A stretch of DNA of 40,000 nt from Flammeovirgaceae bacterium (GTDB lineage Bacteria; Bacteroidota; Bacteroidia; Cytophagales; Cyclobacteriaceae), in assembly GCA_012032815.1 (NCBI GenBank), contig JAAUQD010000011.1, positions 1 through 40,000 of the forward strand, written 5' to 3'. Below the pieces are notes generated by a model. It saw only the letters and a list, made by a program, of their open reading frames with translations. It was not told the origin of the DNA and searched no databases. Shown here piece by piece: positions 1-9,860 of the stretch. Made by a program: the position numbers and the translations under genes. Position 1 is the first letter of the stretch, and every line of letters starts with the position of its first letter.

Positions 1-230
1 CGATGAACCGGTTGCCTCTGCTCCATCCTGGTTCGATTGTCATACGTCCACTTTTTTTCAGGATCGCTTAGAACATCGTAGGCTTCATTGATCCCTTTAA
101 AATGTTCTTCCGTATTCTGAGTCAGATTTTTGTCCGGATGGAACTTAACTGCCAGTCTGCGATAAGCCTTCTTAATCTCCTCCTGAGAAGCCCCCCGATC
201 TATTCCCAATATTTGATAGTAATCTTTCAA
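1..230 (-). CDS. DnaJ-like J-domain protein (3' end outside window)
   Basis: The minus strand encodes a J domain from its first residues: KDYYQILGI at the start, then an [19 protein letters not shown] stretch with the diagnostic HPD tripeptide, and [17 protein letters not shown] domains stimulate the ATPase of Hsp70/DnaK. The start looks like TTG at 230-228, because J-domain proteins usually begin directly at this motif and no ATG lies in frame just upstream. Only about 76 residues are visible. The remainder runs off the left edge, so I cannot tell a full DnaJ (with zinc-finger region) from a short J-domain membrane protein, which is common in Bacteroidota. Confidence 0.85.
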   Translation of the reverse strand, partial: MKDYYQILGIDRGASQEEIKKAYRRLAVKFHPDKNLTQNTEEHFKGINEAYDVLSDPEKKWTYDNRTRMEQRQPVH

Positions 231-250
231 CTTGAATTGTATGAAAGTAC

Positions 251-278
251 AAAAAAAAAGCCCGCAGGTGCAGGCTTT
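251..278 (-). terminator. Rho-independent terminator
   Basis: On the minus strand AAAGCC pairs with GGCTTT around a small inner GC/GC stem with loop ACCT, and a run of T follows directly. It sits about 25 bases after the stop of the universal stress protein gene and just before the dnaJ-like start, so it should end the cbb3-linked transcript. Confidence 0.8.
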
Positions 279-301
279 ATTACCATTGAATTAAAATATA
301 A

Positions 302-1150
302 CTACCTCTTGGTTACAAAAGTCAGTACAGGTCGTTTTGAATGCCCAACTACATCCTCTGCAATACTCCCTGCCATGACATGAGCAAAACCAGTACGGCC
401 GTGTGTTGCCATTGCAATCATATCCGCGTTGATACTTTCAGCAAAATATATAACCCCCTCTTCAGTAGATGTATCGTTATACACGTTGACTGTATAATTT
501 TTAAAGCCAAGTTTCTTTGCAAATTTCTCCATGTAATCTTTTACAACCCGATCACGCTGAAAGTCACCCGGAGTGTTAATGCGAACAAAATGAACTGTAG
601 CTTTATAGATTTCCTGTGCTCTTTTTACAATGCGACTAAATACTTCTTCATCCTTGTGCATGCCCGTAGCAAAAACGATGTTTTTAAAATTAAGGTTGGT
701 TGGTTTTTGATGAATTGAAAGTACCGGACTTTTGGCGTGGCGAACTACCCGCTCTGTATTGGAACCAATAATCATACTTTCAAGATTGGTTTGACCATGT
801 GTACCCATAACCACCAAATCAGGTTTTTGCTCACTAATAATAGTGCGCATACCATGGAATGGATTACCAACTCTTATTTCTCCATTGATTGTAACTGATT
901 TATATTTTGGATCTAAAACAACTTTTTCCAGCTGCTTTTTGGCCTTCTTGATCAGCTCTGCCGTAAACATTTTCTCTTCCCATCCTTTTGGAGGTCCCTG
1001 ACCGGATACACTAAAGGATTCCAGGGTAGCTTCTTCAACTACGTGTAATAAAGTAACGTCAGCACCGGAACGTTTAGCAATGTCTAACGCTACTTCAAGT
1101 GCATTTATAGATACTTTTGAAAAGTCGGTTGGTACAAGAATATTTTTCAT
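302..1150 (-). CDS. universal stress protein, tandem UspA domains
   Basis: The protein of about 282 residues starts MKNILVPTDFS, the standard UspA beginning. A TTG two codons upstream also opens the frame, but the ATG is the natural start. It holds two Usp domains. The first ends with the nucleotide-binding signature GTHG-x9-GSN (G-2x-G-9x-GS), the second with ATHG-x9-GS, where the first glycine is replaced by alanine. Such tandem Usp proteins are cytoplasmic and in Bacteroidota are often induced under low oxygen or stress. It is the last gene before a terminator, downstream of the cbb3 oxidase genes, and two more Usp genes lie at the other end of that cluster. Confidence 0.92.
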   Translation of the reverse strand: MKNILVPTDFSKVSINALEVALDIAKRSGADVTLLHVVEEATLESFSVSGQGPPKGWEEKMFTAELIKKAKKQLEKVVLDPKYKSVTINGEIRVGNPFHGMRTIISEQKPDLVVMGTHGQTNLESMIIGSNTERVVRHAKSPVLSIHQKPTNLNFKNIVFATGMHKDEEVFSRIVKRAQEIYKATVHFVRINTPGDFQRDRVVKDYMEKFAKKLGFKNYTVNVYNDTSTEEGVIYFAESINADMIAMATHGRTGFAHVMAGSIAEDVVGHSKRPVLTFVTKR

Positions 1151-1207
1151 GATCAACTATTTATGAATTAGATATTTAAATGTAACGAATCAAAAACTAA
1201 ATTAAAA

Positions 1208-1896
1208 CTATTGACAAATGTTAAATTCGACAGCAGAACTATTTTGTAAATCATTGTGATGCAAGTGGTTGCCACTCCAAAAACTACGTCCGATTAATAA
1301 CACACCCAACCCAATCAGAACAATGCTGGTTATTCGGCTCAGTCCGATATTCCACTTCGATCGTATCCTGCCAATGATCCACGTAAACCCCACCATGACA
1401 GGCCATGTTCCTAATCCAAAAACCATCATAAAGACAAAACCATCCCATGGAATCTCGAAAGTCAGGCAGTAGGTTAATGACGCATAAGTAAGTCCGCAGG
1501 GTAATATTCCGTTTATCATGCCAAGCAGTGTTACCGGCAAGAATCCTTTCCTGCTCAAAAATGAACCAAATAGATTTGTTATATAAGAAGTATACTTCCG
1601 TACCAATCTGGAAAGCAATGGAATCTGAATGGCGTTTATTGTCCCTACGCCCAAAAGGATAAGCAACAGTCCAAGACCAATGGATACCACATTTTGTATC
1701 GGGAGTGGTTGAAACAGACTGCCAAAAAGCCAACGATCAAACCCAAGACACTGTACATGAAAACCCTCCCCGAATTATAGAACAACTTACTGGCCAGGAA
1801 TGGATTCTTGGCATGAACTGCCACCACCAGAGGGCTGCACATCCCTGCGCAGTGAAGACTGCCTGCCAATCCTAACATGAGCGCTGTAATGTACAT
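1208..1896 (-). CDS. SafE/TauE-type (DsbD-like) membrane protein of the cbb3 cluster, frameshifted
   Basis: The N-terminal part starts MYITALMLGLAGSLHCAGMC, typical of the SafE/UreH-like family that closes cco operons in Bacteroidota (GSxHCxxMC). The C-terminal part has several membrane spans and an NGILPCGLTYA motif. The two parts are in different frames. Adding one T to the run at 1724-1728 (AAAAA on the plus strand) gives VGFFGSLFQPLPIQN and one continuous protein of 229 residues. Cysteine pairs of this sort suggest metal (copper) or thiol handling during oxidase assembly; that role is inferred from context. The ATG overlaps the fixH stop by one base. Confidence 0.82.
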
Positions 1897-2327
1897 TACA
1901 AAATTACTATTTGTTCAACTTGATAATCCTGACTGTTCATCGTCCAAATCATGGATATTCTGTACAACCCCGGCTTACGATTCCTCAATTCAAATAATTG
2001 GGTGGTCTTGTCAGATGGATTGATTATAAAATTCTGATCCAAATTAGGATCGTTTGGTCGCAATACACGCAGTTCCCCTTTTTCGATTTTATGGAAGTCT
2101 GCAAATTCAATTACAATTCTTCTCTCGGTATCCAGTGAAATTGCAGGTCCATCACCAAGTGCTTGCGCATTCTCAAGACGATCCATCTTTTGTGAATGTT
2201 TTAGTTCTTCTTCATAATAATCGTTTGAAATCATTCCCACTTCTTCCCGGAAAGCAATCCACATGGCCACACCCAAAAAGCCGGCAAACAAAATCATCGA
2301 GAAGACTATCCATTTTCCAAAATTCAT
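1896..2327 (-). CDS. ccoH: FixH/CcoH family protein
   Basis: The 143-residue protein has a single N-terminal membrane span (IVFSMILFAGFLGVAMWIAF) followed by an extracytoplasmic beta-rich domain, the layout of FixH/CcoH. The N-terminal NDYYEEELKHSQKMDR stretch is typical of Bacteroidota FixH. CcoH stabilises the assembling cbb3 oxidase. It lies 10 bases after ccoG and overlaps the next gene by one base, as expected in the ccoNOP-ccoG-ccoH order. Confidence 0.88.
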   Translation of the reverse strand: MNFGKWIVFSMILFAGFLGVAMWIAFREEVGMISNDYYEEELKHSQKMDRLENAQALGDGPAISLDTERRIVIEFADFHKIEKGELRVLRPNDPNLDQNFIINPSDKTTQLFELRNRKPGLYRISMIWTMNSQDYQVEQIVIL

Positions 2328-2337
2328 AGTCTTAGCA

Positions 2338-3776
2338 TTATGGGGTTTGTTTCTTTACAATTGGCCCGATGAATCGGGCACTCATCGATTCTATTCTTTC
2401 CTCACCTTTAAATACACTAAACTGAACTTTTGTCCGCATTACGGTAAGTTGATCCTCAGGAATTTTTACCATAAACGTGCTTTTCAAAATGCCCTCGCTG
2501 GGAACCAGCAAGGGTTGTCCTCCTACCTTCATTAAAGAAGCACCCACAGGCTCTTCAATTTTCAAATCAATGGAAATGTCTTCAAACGTTTTGTTGACAA
2601 ATTCTATGTTGTACAAATTGGTGATCTGCCCGTCATCGGTGCGGGAGTAGAGCGTGCCCGGAACTTTTAGAACCGTGGTCTCTATATCGGCTCGCGTGAA
2701 AACAAAAAATGACAATAATCCTATTAAGGCAGTAAGCACAACAGTATAACCCGCAATGCGCGGAGTAAAAAGTTTTTCTTTTCCTTCCTTTATGCTGTTA
2801 AACGATGCATAGCGAATAAGGCCTTTTGGTCGGTTCACTTTTATCATTACATCATCGCACGCATCCATACACGCAGTACAATTGACACACTCCAATTGAG
2901 TTCCGTTTCTGATATCAATACCTGTAGGGCAAACATGAACACACAATTTACAGTCAATGCAATCGCCCTTCTTTTCAGTTTCTTCGATTCCTTTCTTTAT
3001 TTTATTCCTCGGTTCGCCACGCAACCAATCGTAAGCCACCACAATTGATTCTTTAACTAATAAGACACCCTGAAGCCGGCCATACGGGCAAACTGCAATA
3101 CAAGCCTGCTCACGAAATAGAGCAAACACGCCATAGAAAATACCGGTAAATGCCACCAGACCAATAAAACCCGACAGGTTTTGCATCGGAGAATGTTGAA
3201 CAATTTCAACAACCGCGTCAAGCCCTATCAGGTATGCCATAGCAGTATGTGCTATCAGTATTGAAATGACGAGAAAGATGAAATGCTTGGAAGTCTTCTT
3301 CAAAATCTTCTCACCATTCCAGGGTTGGCCGGCAGCTTACGCTGCTTGTTAGCTCCTCCTTCAATCCAATATTCAATTTTCCGAAACACCATTTCCATGA
3401 ATAAGGTTTGAGGGCAAGCCCATCCACACCAGATCCGCCCAAAGGCCACGGTGAAAAGTATTATAAAAACAAAGAGTGTAACCAGAGTTAACGCAAGAAG
3501 AAAGAAATCCTGGGGCCAAAAGACATGACCAAATAAAATGAATTTCCTTTCAAAAAAATTCAGGAGAAGAAATGGTTTTCCGTTCCATTGTATAAATGGA
3601 CCGGCAAAAAATAAAAGGAGGAGGAATGAGGTAACTACAATTCGTAATCGATGATAGTACCCGGATGGTTTTTTTGGATAAATCCATATGCGCTTACCCT
3701 CTGCATCAACAGTAGCTATGGTATCCCTATATTCCTCATCATACTGATAAAGATCCTTTACTTCCTCAGATTGCAT
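2338..3776 (-). CDS. ccoG: cbb3 oxidase accessory protein CcoG (RdxA/FixG), frameshifted
   Basis: CcoG is a membrane-bound ferredoxin-like protein that supports copper delivery to the cbb3 oxidase. The N-terminal frame contains membrane spans and FGRIWCGWACPQTLFMEMVF. The C-terminal frame carries CIAVCPYGRLQG and two 4Fe-4S motifs, CIDCKLCVHVCPTG and CVNCTACMDACDD, followed by an Ig-like periplasmic domain. The frames meet at 3322-3324, where a GGG run (plus strand) needs one more G to read PWNGEKILKKTSKH through. The repaired product is 479 residues, the normal family length. The four-base overlap of the two frames is therefore not a real gene boundary. Confidence 0.92.
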
Positions 3777-3823
3777 AGTTATTGTACAGGCTCTACACGA
3801 ATTTTCTTTACTTCACTCTCAAT

Positions 3824-4738
3824 TTACAAAGACGCTTTTACTGTCAGCGTATCAACAACAGTCTCTTTTGGCATGGGAATATACTTTTCGCCTTGTGGTT
3901 CCTTGGGATTAGGTGGATTAGTGCCTTTTAATGTTAGAATATAACTGGAGACTTGTTGCATCATTTTGGGACTCAACATCGCAGCCCAGGAAATCATGTT
4001 CGTGGCAGGCACACCGTTTTTAACAACTTTAAACAAATCTCCAATGGACCCACCATGCAGCCAGTATTCATCGGTTAAGTTGGGGCCAATATCTCCGGCT
4101 CCACTCTCTTTATGGCATGAGGCACAATTGCTAATGAAAATCTTTTTGCCCTCCTCCAATGAAACAGCGTCAGTCAGTTCAACCACTGTTGTTTCATCAA
4201 GTACAGGCCCACTTTCAGTGGCATTCATTTTTTTCATTTCTGCGTCTGCCAGTGCCAATTCAGTCGCATACTCTTCTTCCTGCATCGGGAGGCTGTCGGT
4301 GATGTGATACATTACCATATACACTACAGCAAAAATTATGGTTATATAGAGAAGCCACCTCCACCAAGGGGGCAAATGATTGTCCAGCTCGCGGATGCCA
4401 TCGTATTCATGGTGCATCATGATGTCTTTTTCTTTTTCAATGGGGGCGATATCCCATAGCCAGGCATTCAGTCTTTCCCAAATCCCCGGCTCCCGAACAT
4501 ACTCAATACCTAATTTTAAGGCCCGATCCTTTGCCTGCTGTTGCACCAGAAAATTGAGCACCTGAAGCAGATAGACTGCAACGGCCAGAATCAACAATAC
4601 CGTAATAAAAATAAAAGCTACGACCGTATAGAACATGACCATAGGATCATCCCAAACGGAGATGCCGGCATCTTGTGCCATTAGCATGGTGCCTGGCAAA
4701 CAAAATAATAATAGTAGAAGTAGAATAGTTCTTTTCAT
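3824..4738 (-). CDS. ccoP: cbb3 cytochrome oxidase subunit III (CcoP), one-haem form
   Basis: The 304-residue protein has a cleavable-looking N-terminal hydrophobic segment, a second span near residues 32-60, a third at about 126-145, then a single class I cytochrome c domain with CASCH at 205-209 and a methionine-rich region (ATNMISWAAM) for the sixth ligand. Proteobacterial CcoP carries two c haems; this shorter one-haem version is usual in Bacteroidota. The WWRWLLYITIIFAVVYMVMY span is typical. Its ATG overlaps the stop of the small ccoQ-like gene (ATGA). Confidence 0.93.
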   Translation of the reverse strand: MKRTILLLLLLFCLPGTMLMAQDAGISVWDDPMVMFYTVVAFIFITVLLILAVAVYLLQVLNFLVQQQAKDRALKLGIEYVREPGIWERLNAWLWDIAPIEKEKDIMMHHEYDGIRELDNHLPPWWRWLLYITIIFAVVYMVMYHITDSLPMQEEEYATELALADAEMKKMNATESGPVLDETTVVELTDAVSLEEGKKIFISNCASCHKESGAGDIGPNLTDEYWLHGGSIGDLFKVVKNGVPATNMISWAAMLSPKMMQQVSSYILTLKGTNPPNPKEPQGEKYIPMPKETVVDTLTVKASL

Positions 4739-4928
4739 TTCCCGTTCGTGTTTTTCACTTGATTTGACGAATCATCCTGCAAGGGCATTTCACCCATTTT
4801 TTTTATAAATCCTTTGTCCACGGTCAGCACCCACCAGATTAAAAACAGAAAAACAGAAAAAAAATGGTGAATGAAATGACCGGCCAGATTTCAATATTTT
4901 CAATTCCCCGAAGTACGTCTTTATACAT
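4735..4928 (-). CDS. ccoQ: CcoQ-like small subunit, frameshifted
   Basis: Between ccoNO and ccoP the minus strand reads MYKDVLRGIENIEIWPVISF, then a hydrophobic stretch that hits an early stop. One extra T in the T-rich tract at about 4841-4864 restores FLFLIWWVLTVDKGFIKKMG and a 64-residue protein whose TGA overlaps the ccoP ATG. One membrane span plus a short charged tail, in the gap between ccoNO and ccoP, fits CcoQ. The coupling to ccoP and the codon structure on both sides of the shift argue that it is real. Confidence 0.75.
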
Positions 4929-4943
4929 GGTTTTTATTTTATT

Positions 4944-7079
4944 TCAGACCTGAGTCAGCCGTTTTTCCAACTTTACATCTTTGCCAAGCCGCTGCAAATA
5001 AGCGATCAAGGCAACGATCTCGGCATCACCAACGGTTTCGTATCCTTCCATCGATAAGTTTTCAGCTATTGTAGAAGCTTGTTTATCCAAATCTTCATTG
5101 GCTTTATTTTCATAACCTTCCTCATAAGGCACACCGATCTTGCGCATGGCATTGATCATTTTTGGAGTAAGGGACTTATCAATGAATTGTTCATAAAGCC
5201 ATGGATAGGCAGGCATGATCGATCCATTCGAAACATCCGCTGGAGTTAACATATGACGATAATGCCAGCTGTCAATGTACTTGCCTCCGGTTCGGTGCAG
5301 GTCAGGACCCGTTCGTTTTGATCCCCATAAGAATGGATGATCATAAACATATTCACCTGCCTTTGAATATTCCCCGTCTATCGGGTCATAACGTTGAACT
5401 TCGCTTCTGAACGGCCTTATCATTTGAGAATGGCAATAGGAGCATCCTTCGCGGATATAAATGTCACGACCGTGCAATTCAAGCGGTGTATACGGTGTTA
5501 CGCTTGTGATTGTGGGTACGTTTGATTTTACCAAAAAGGTTGGCACTAATTCTATAACCCCTCCGATAAGAATGGATACAACAGTAAGGACAGTAAAGAG
5601 TACGGGCTTTCTTTCCAGTACTCGATGCCAGTATCCACCTGTTTGTGTGGTCTTAACCATCGGAGCAACATCCACCTCTTCATTGGCAACAAATTTTCCA
5701 ATGCCTGCTGTCTTCATCAGGTTGTAGGTCATGATGCAAGCACCCACCAGATATAATGTACCGCCCACCGAGCGCAAAACATACATGGGTAAAATCTGGG
5801 TAACTGTTTCGAGAAAGTTCTGATACCTCAAAAATCCCTCAGCTGTAAATTCTTTCCACATCAGGCTTTGAGTCAACCCGGCTATGTAGAGAGGCAGGGC
5901 ATAAAAAATGATTCCTAATGTGCCGAGCCAGAAATGAAGGTTGGCCAGTTTGGTAGAATACAATTTTGTTCCCCACATTTTAGGAACCAGCCAGTAGAAA
6001 ATTCCAAATATCAGAAAGCCATTCCATCCTAATCCACCCACATGAACGTGGGCAATAATCCAATCCGTATAATGCGTTATCGCGTTGAAGTTTTTTAGCG
6101 ACAACAGCGGGCCTTCAAGCGTTGCCATACCATACGCAGTAACCGCAACGACCATAAACTTCAGAACAGGATCTTCACGAACACGATCCCATGCGCCCCG
6201 AAGGGTAAGCAAACCATTAAGCATACCTCCCCATGATGGAGCTATCAACATAATTGAAAAAACCACGCCCAGCGATTGCGCCCAGGCGGGAAGGGCGGTA
6301 TATAATAAATGATGTGGTCCTGCCCAGATGTAAATAAAAATCAAAGACCAAAAGTGTATGATAGAAAGTCTATAGGAATAAACAGGGCGATTCGCTGCCT
6401 TCGGAAGAAAGTAGTACATCAATCCCAGATAGGGTGTAGTAAGAAAGAAGGCCACCGCGTTATGACCATACCACCATTGAACTAAAGCATCCTGAACTCC
6501 GGCAAACATGGAGTAGCTCTTGAACAAGGATATGGGCATGGCAAAGGAATTCACAATGTGAAGCACGGCAACTGTCACCACCGTGGCGATATAAAACCAA
6601 ATAGCCACGTACATGTGCTGTTCTCTCCTTCTTAGAATGGTTCCTATCATATTCCAGCCAAACACAACCCAAACCAGAGCAATAGCTATGTCGATAGGCC
6701 ACTCGAGTTCTGCATATTCCTTTCCACTGCTTATACCCAGCGGTAAACTTATTGCCGCAGCGAGAATGATCAATTGCCAACCCCAAAAGTGAATCCAGCT
6801 CAGTGTGTCGCTGAACATCCGGGCTTTCAACAACCGTTGTAAGGAGTAATACACTCCTGCAAACATGGCATTTCCTACAAAGGCAAAAATAACAGCGTTA
6901 GTATGCAAAGGCCGCATCCTGCCAAACGATGTGTATTGAAAATCAAAATTGAACAGAGGATAGTATAATTGAATTGCCGCTAGTAATCCGACCGTCATTC
7001 CAACTAAACCAAAAATGACAGTGACAATAACAAACGCTTTAACGATTTTATTGTCGTAACTTATTCTTTCGAGTTCCAT
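4944..7079 (-). CDS. ccoNO: cbb3 cytochrome oxidase, fused subunits I and II (CcoNO)
   Basis: This 711-residue fusion combines the catalytic haem-copper subunit and the monohaem cytochrome c subunit, the usual form in Bacteroidota. The CcoN part shows the low-spin haem ligand region MRPLHTNAV (H59), the CuB ligands WWYGHNAV (H206) and GPHHLLY (H256, H257), and HVHVGG (H344, H346) for the haems. The CcoO part starts after about residue 480 with a membrane span and has EGCSYCHSQMIRP (CSYCH at 546-550). The enzyme is a high-affinity terminal oxidase pumping protons at low oxygen. An FNR-like box lies about 95 bases upstream of the start. Confidence 0.97.
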   Translation of the reverse strand: MELERISYDNKIVKAFVIVTVIFGLVGMTVGLLAAIQLYYPLFNFDFQYTSFGRMRPLHTNAVIFAFVGNAMFAGVYYSLQRLLKARMFSDTLSWIHFWGWQLIILAAAISLPLGISSGKEYAELEWPIDIAIALVWVVFGWNMIGTILRRREQHMYVAIWFYIATVVTVAVLHIVNSFAMPISLFKSYSMFAGVQDALVQWWYGHNAVAFFLTTPYLGLMYYFLPKAANRPVYSYRLSIIHFWSLIFIYIWAGPHHLLYTALPAWAQSLGVVFSIMLIAPSWGGMLNGLLTLRGAWDRVREDPVLKFMVVAVTAYGMATLEGPLLSLKNFNAITHYTDWIIAHVHVGGLGWNGFLIFGIFYWLVPKMWGTKLYSTKLANLHFWLGTLGIIFYALPLYIAGLTQSLMWKEFTAEGFLRYQNFLETVTQILPMYVLRSVGGTLYLVGACIMTYNLMKTAGIGKFVANEEVDVAPMVKTTQTGGYWHRVLERKPVLFTVLTVVSILIGGVIELVPTFLVKSNVPTITSVTPYTPLELHGRDIYIREGCSYCHSQMIRPFRSEVQRYDPIDGEYSKAGEYVYDHPFLWGSKRTGPDLHRTGGKYIDSWHYRHMLTPADVSNGSIMPAYPWLYEQFIDKSLTPKMINAMRKIGVPYEEGYENKANEDLDKQASTIAENLSMEGYETVGDAEIVALIAYLQRLGKDVKLEKRLTQV

Positions 7080-7172
7080 AGGCGCAACTACAGGTTTTTG
7101 GGTTATTGTAATTAAGTTTTAAAACTAAATATTAATCTCAAAATGATGCATGACCAATGCAACCAGAATTAC

Positions 7173-7186
7173 ATGATTTTTATCAT
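7173..7186. promoter_or_regulatory. FNR/Crp-family operator upstream of ccoNO
   Basis: The sequence ATGATTTTTATCAT is a perfect five-base palindrome with a four-base centre and matches the inner core TGAT-N4-ATCA of the FNR consensus. It sits in the 176-base gap between ccoS and ccoNO, about 95 bases before the ccoNO start. A regulator with an FNR-like recognition helix is encoded at 11565-12281. No convincing -33/-7 pair was pinned down next to the box. Confidence 0.65.
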
Positions 7187-7255
7187 ACTTTTTTTAAATG
7201 AATGTAATTATTGGCCAAATTCATTCACCATAATTAGGTTCGTTTGCTTTCCAAT

Positions 7256-7450
7256 TTACAGCCTGCTCATCTCCGATGGCAGGCTGTTTTTTTTGTACTG
7301 ATCTATTTCTCTTTTTTCATCAAATAACATTCGTGCGGCAGGACCAAACGGGTCATCAAATTGGCCCGATTTTAAGCTCCAAATGAACAGACCCAGAAAA
7401 AATAAGGCTAATGATAAACTAATAGCAATAAGAGCCACAATAATGTTCAT
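7256..7450 (-). CDS. ccoS: cbb3 oxidase maturation protein CcoS
   Basis: The 64-residue protein has one N-terminal membrane span (IIVALIAISLSLALFFLGLF) followed by WSLKSGQFDDPFGPAARMLF, the conserved CcoS core (SGQxDD...RMLFD). CcoS is needed to insert cofactors into cbb3 oxidase. It overlaps the end of ccoI by four bases (ATGA-type coupling). Confidence 0.92.
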   Translation of the reverse strand: MNIIVALIAISLSLALFFLGLFIWSLKSGQFDDPFGPAARMLFDEKREIDQYKKNSLPSEMSRL

Positions 7451-9837
7451 AACAACATTCTTTTCTGATAGGCCACATAATTTACAGAAGCCGTTGCAAA
7501 TGCAACAACACTTATACTGCTCAGGGGCATTAAGATGGCTGCCACCAAAGGCGTAAGATGACCCGTAACAGCAAACGATAACCCAACAGAATTATAGATA
7601 AACGATATAATAAAACTTAGTTTTAAAATAAAGGTAGCTGATTTTCCAAGTTCAATAAACTTATCCAGGTTTGAAATGGACTTTCCATGAATAATACCAT
7701 CACTGGCCGGTGTGAATACTCCTGTGTCGTCAGTAACGACTAGTCCAACATCACTTTGCTTTAATGCCCCCGAATCGTTTAGCCCATCGCCCACCATCAT
7801 CACTTTGGCAGAATCTTGCTGAAGGCCCTTTATATGATTCAGTTTGTCATGAACTGATTGATTGAATTTCAATTCGGCATTTTTGGGAAAAAGATTCGTC
7901 AACCTTTTTTTATCAGCCGCACCATCACCCGACACCAAACTCAAATTTATATTCTTCATTCGGTCCAGCATTTCCCCCACTCCTTTGCGCAAAGATGTAT
8001 TTAAGGAGTAATATCCTTTCATTTCATTATTTATGGAAACATAAACACGGGGTAACGCTGTGGTCTGAATCTCGATTGCCCCTACAAACTGAGCTGAACC
8101 TATTTTATAGAAACATCCATTTACAATTCCTTCAACTCCTTCACCCACAAACTCTTCGAAATTTTCAATTGCCCCAGAAGCTTCAGTAGAGATGGATTTT
8201 GAAATGAGTACGCTTAGCGGGTGAATGGATGCTGCGGTTAATAACGCGATGCCATGCTTCTCCTCTTCTGACAATTCACCACTAAAGCTAACATCAGAAA
8301 CTCCTGAAGTCAGGGTTCCGGTCTTATCAAAAACAACAGTCGATATCGAGGAAAGACGCTCCACCACGTCAGCGTTTTTAAGATACAATCCGTATTTCCC
8401 AAATACACGCAACATACTTCCATAAGTAAAAGGTGCTGAAAGTGCCAACGCACACGGGCAGGCAATGATGAGTACAGAGGTTAACACCAGCCACATTTTT
8501 GAGGAGTCGGCAACAAACCAATAGGCTGCTGAAGCCGCTGCTATGAATAAGATTATCCAGGTGAATATCCTGGCAGTGCGGTCAATGGTTCGCTGGTAGG
8601 TTTGCTCATCTGCTTTTTGAAAAATATCGTTATTCCACAAACTGGTGAGATGACTCTGAGAAGTGGATTTATGAACAATAAACGTTGCCGGTTTTCCAAT
8701 AAGCTTTCCTCCGGCAAAAATATTTTCTCCTTTCCTTACGGCTGTCTCGGTGGATTCGCCTGTGACAAAACTGTAGTTAATTAATGCGAATTCAGATTCC
8801 AGAATACTGTCAGCGGGAATGATCTCCTGATTTCTTATTCGAATCGTATCGCCAGGTTGCAAATCAGAAAGTAAAACTGAAGTCCATTTCTGGTCGCGAA
8901 AGGTAAGGATGGCCAGCGGAAAATAGGAAGTATAATCCCGGTCAAACGACAAGCTGGCATAGGTTTTACTTTGAAACCATCGGCCTAGTAATAGAAAAAA
9001 TACAAGACCAACCAAAGAGTCCAGATAACCCGGGCCAACATGAAAACCAATATCATAAAGGCTGCGGGTAAATAAAGCTATCAGGCCAATCGCTATGGGT
9101 ACATCTATATTGATTTGCTTTTGCAGAACCGCTCGTCTTGCAGCCGTAAAGTAATCACTGGCGCTATAAAATAGTACCGGAATGGCCAGCAGAATATTCA
9201 AGTAAGAAAATGTATCTCTCAAAAACCCTTCATCACTGCCAAGCCCAAAATATTCAGGAAAACTAAACAACATGATATTGCCAAAGCAAAATCCGGCAAT
9301 TGCTATTTTCAATATTAAATTCTTATCGTGGGTTAGCAGGTGTTGGTCTTGCTTGGCTTGCAGATTTATAACGGGTTTATATCCCAATGAAGTAAGTCGG
9401 TTGGCTATTTTACTTAGCGCAATGCGTTCAGGATTGTAATCAATAGTAACAGTACGCTTCCCAAAATTTACTTTTGACAGAAGTACGCCTTCATCTATTC
9501 TATTTAAGTTTTCGAGAAGCCAAATGCACGAAACACAATGTATGGCAGGAACAGCAAACTGAACACGCGCAAAATTCGGTGAGTTAAATTGAAGGAGTTT
9601 TGATTGGACTGTTGGCTCATCGAGATAGTCATAATGCACATCGAATGTCGAGGAATTATTTATTCCGGGAGAAGAATCAAAACTATAATATTCACATAGA
9701 TCATTCTCCTTCAGAATCTGATATACAGTCTGGCAGCCAAAACAGCAAAACGATTTTTCTTCCTGTTTAAATTGAGCAGTAGTAATTGTGTCCCCACAAT
9801 GATAACATCTCAGTTGGCTGGCAACTTTTACATTCAT
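7447..9837 (-). CDS. ccoI: copper-exporting P-type ATPase CcoI/FixI
   Basis: The 796-residue P1B ATPase begins with a cysteine-rich module (CYHCGD at 11-16, CCFGC at 31-35), followed by a heavy-metal-associated domain with CVSC at 101-104, eight membrane spans with CPC at 460-462, the phosphorylation motif DKTGT (D504), a TGES motif near 359 and the GDGLND hinge. The N-terminal extra domain is typical of FixI/CcoI ATPases, which deliver copper for CuB assembly in cbb3 oxidase. The position directly before ccoS and ccoNO supports this over a detoxification pump. Confidence 0.95.
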   Translation of the reverse strand: MNVKVASQLRCYHCGDTITTAQFKQEEKSFCCFGCQTVYQILKENDLCEYYSFDSSPGINNSSTFDVHYDYLDEPTVQSKLLQFNSPNFARVQFAVPAIHCVSCIWLLENLNRIDEGVLLSKVNFGKRTVTIDYNPERIALSKIANRLTSLGYKPVINLQAKQDQHLLTHDKNLILKIAIAGFCFGNIMLFSFPEYFGLGSDEGFLRDTFSYLNILLAIPVLFYSASDYFTAARRAVLQKQINIDVPIAIGLIALFTRSLYDIGFHVGPGYLDSLVGLVFFLLLGRWFQSKTYASLSFDRDYTSYFPLAILTFRDQKWTSVLLSDLQPGDTIRIRNQEIIPADSILESEFALINYSFVTGESTETAVRKGENIFAGGKLIGKPATFIVHKSTSQSHLTSLWNNDIFQKADEQTYQRTIDRTARIFTWIILFIAAASAAYWFVADSSKMWLVLTSVLIIACPCALALSAPFTYGSMLRVFGKYGLYLKNADVVERLSSISTVVFDKTGTLTSGVSDVSFSGELSEEEKHGIALLTAASIHPLSVLISKSISTEASGAIENFEEFVGEGVEGIVNGCFYKIGSAQFVGAIEIQTTALPRVYVSINNEMKGYYSLNTSLRKGVGEMLDRMKNINLSLVSGDGAADKKRLTNLFPKNAELKFNQSVHDKLNHIKGLQQDSAKVMMVGDGLNDSGALKQSDVGLVVTDDTGVFTPASDGIIHGKSISNLDKFIELGKSATFILKLSFIISFIYNSVGLSFAVTGHLTPLVAAILMPLSSISVVAFATASVNYVAYQKRMLL

Positions 9838-9860
9838 TGGTGTTAAGCTATGAAGTAAAG

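Noticed and set aside
3300-3303. Translational coupling of two separate genes within ccoG
   Set aside because: The two frames are two halves of one known protein; the ATG/stop overlap arises from the lost base in a G run.
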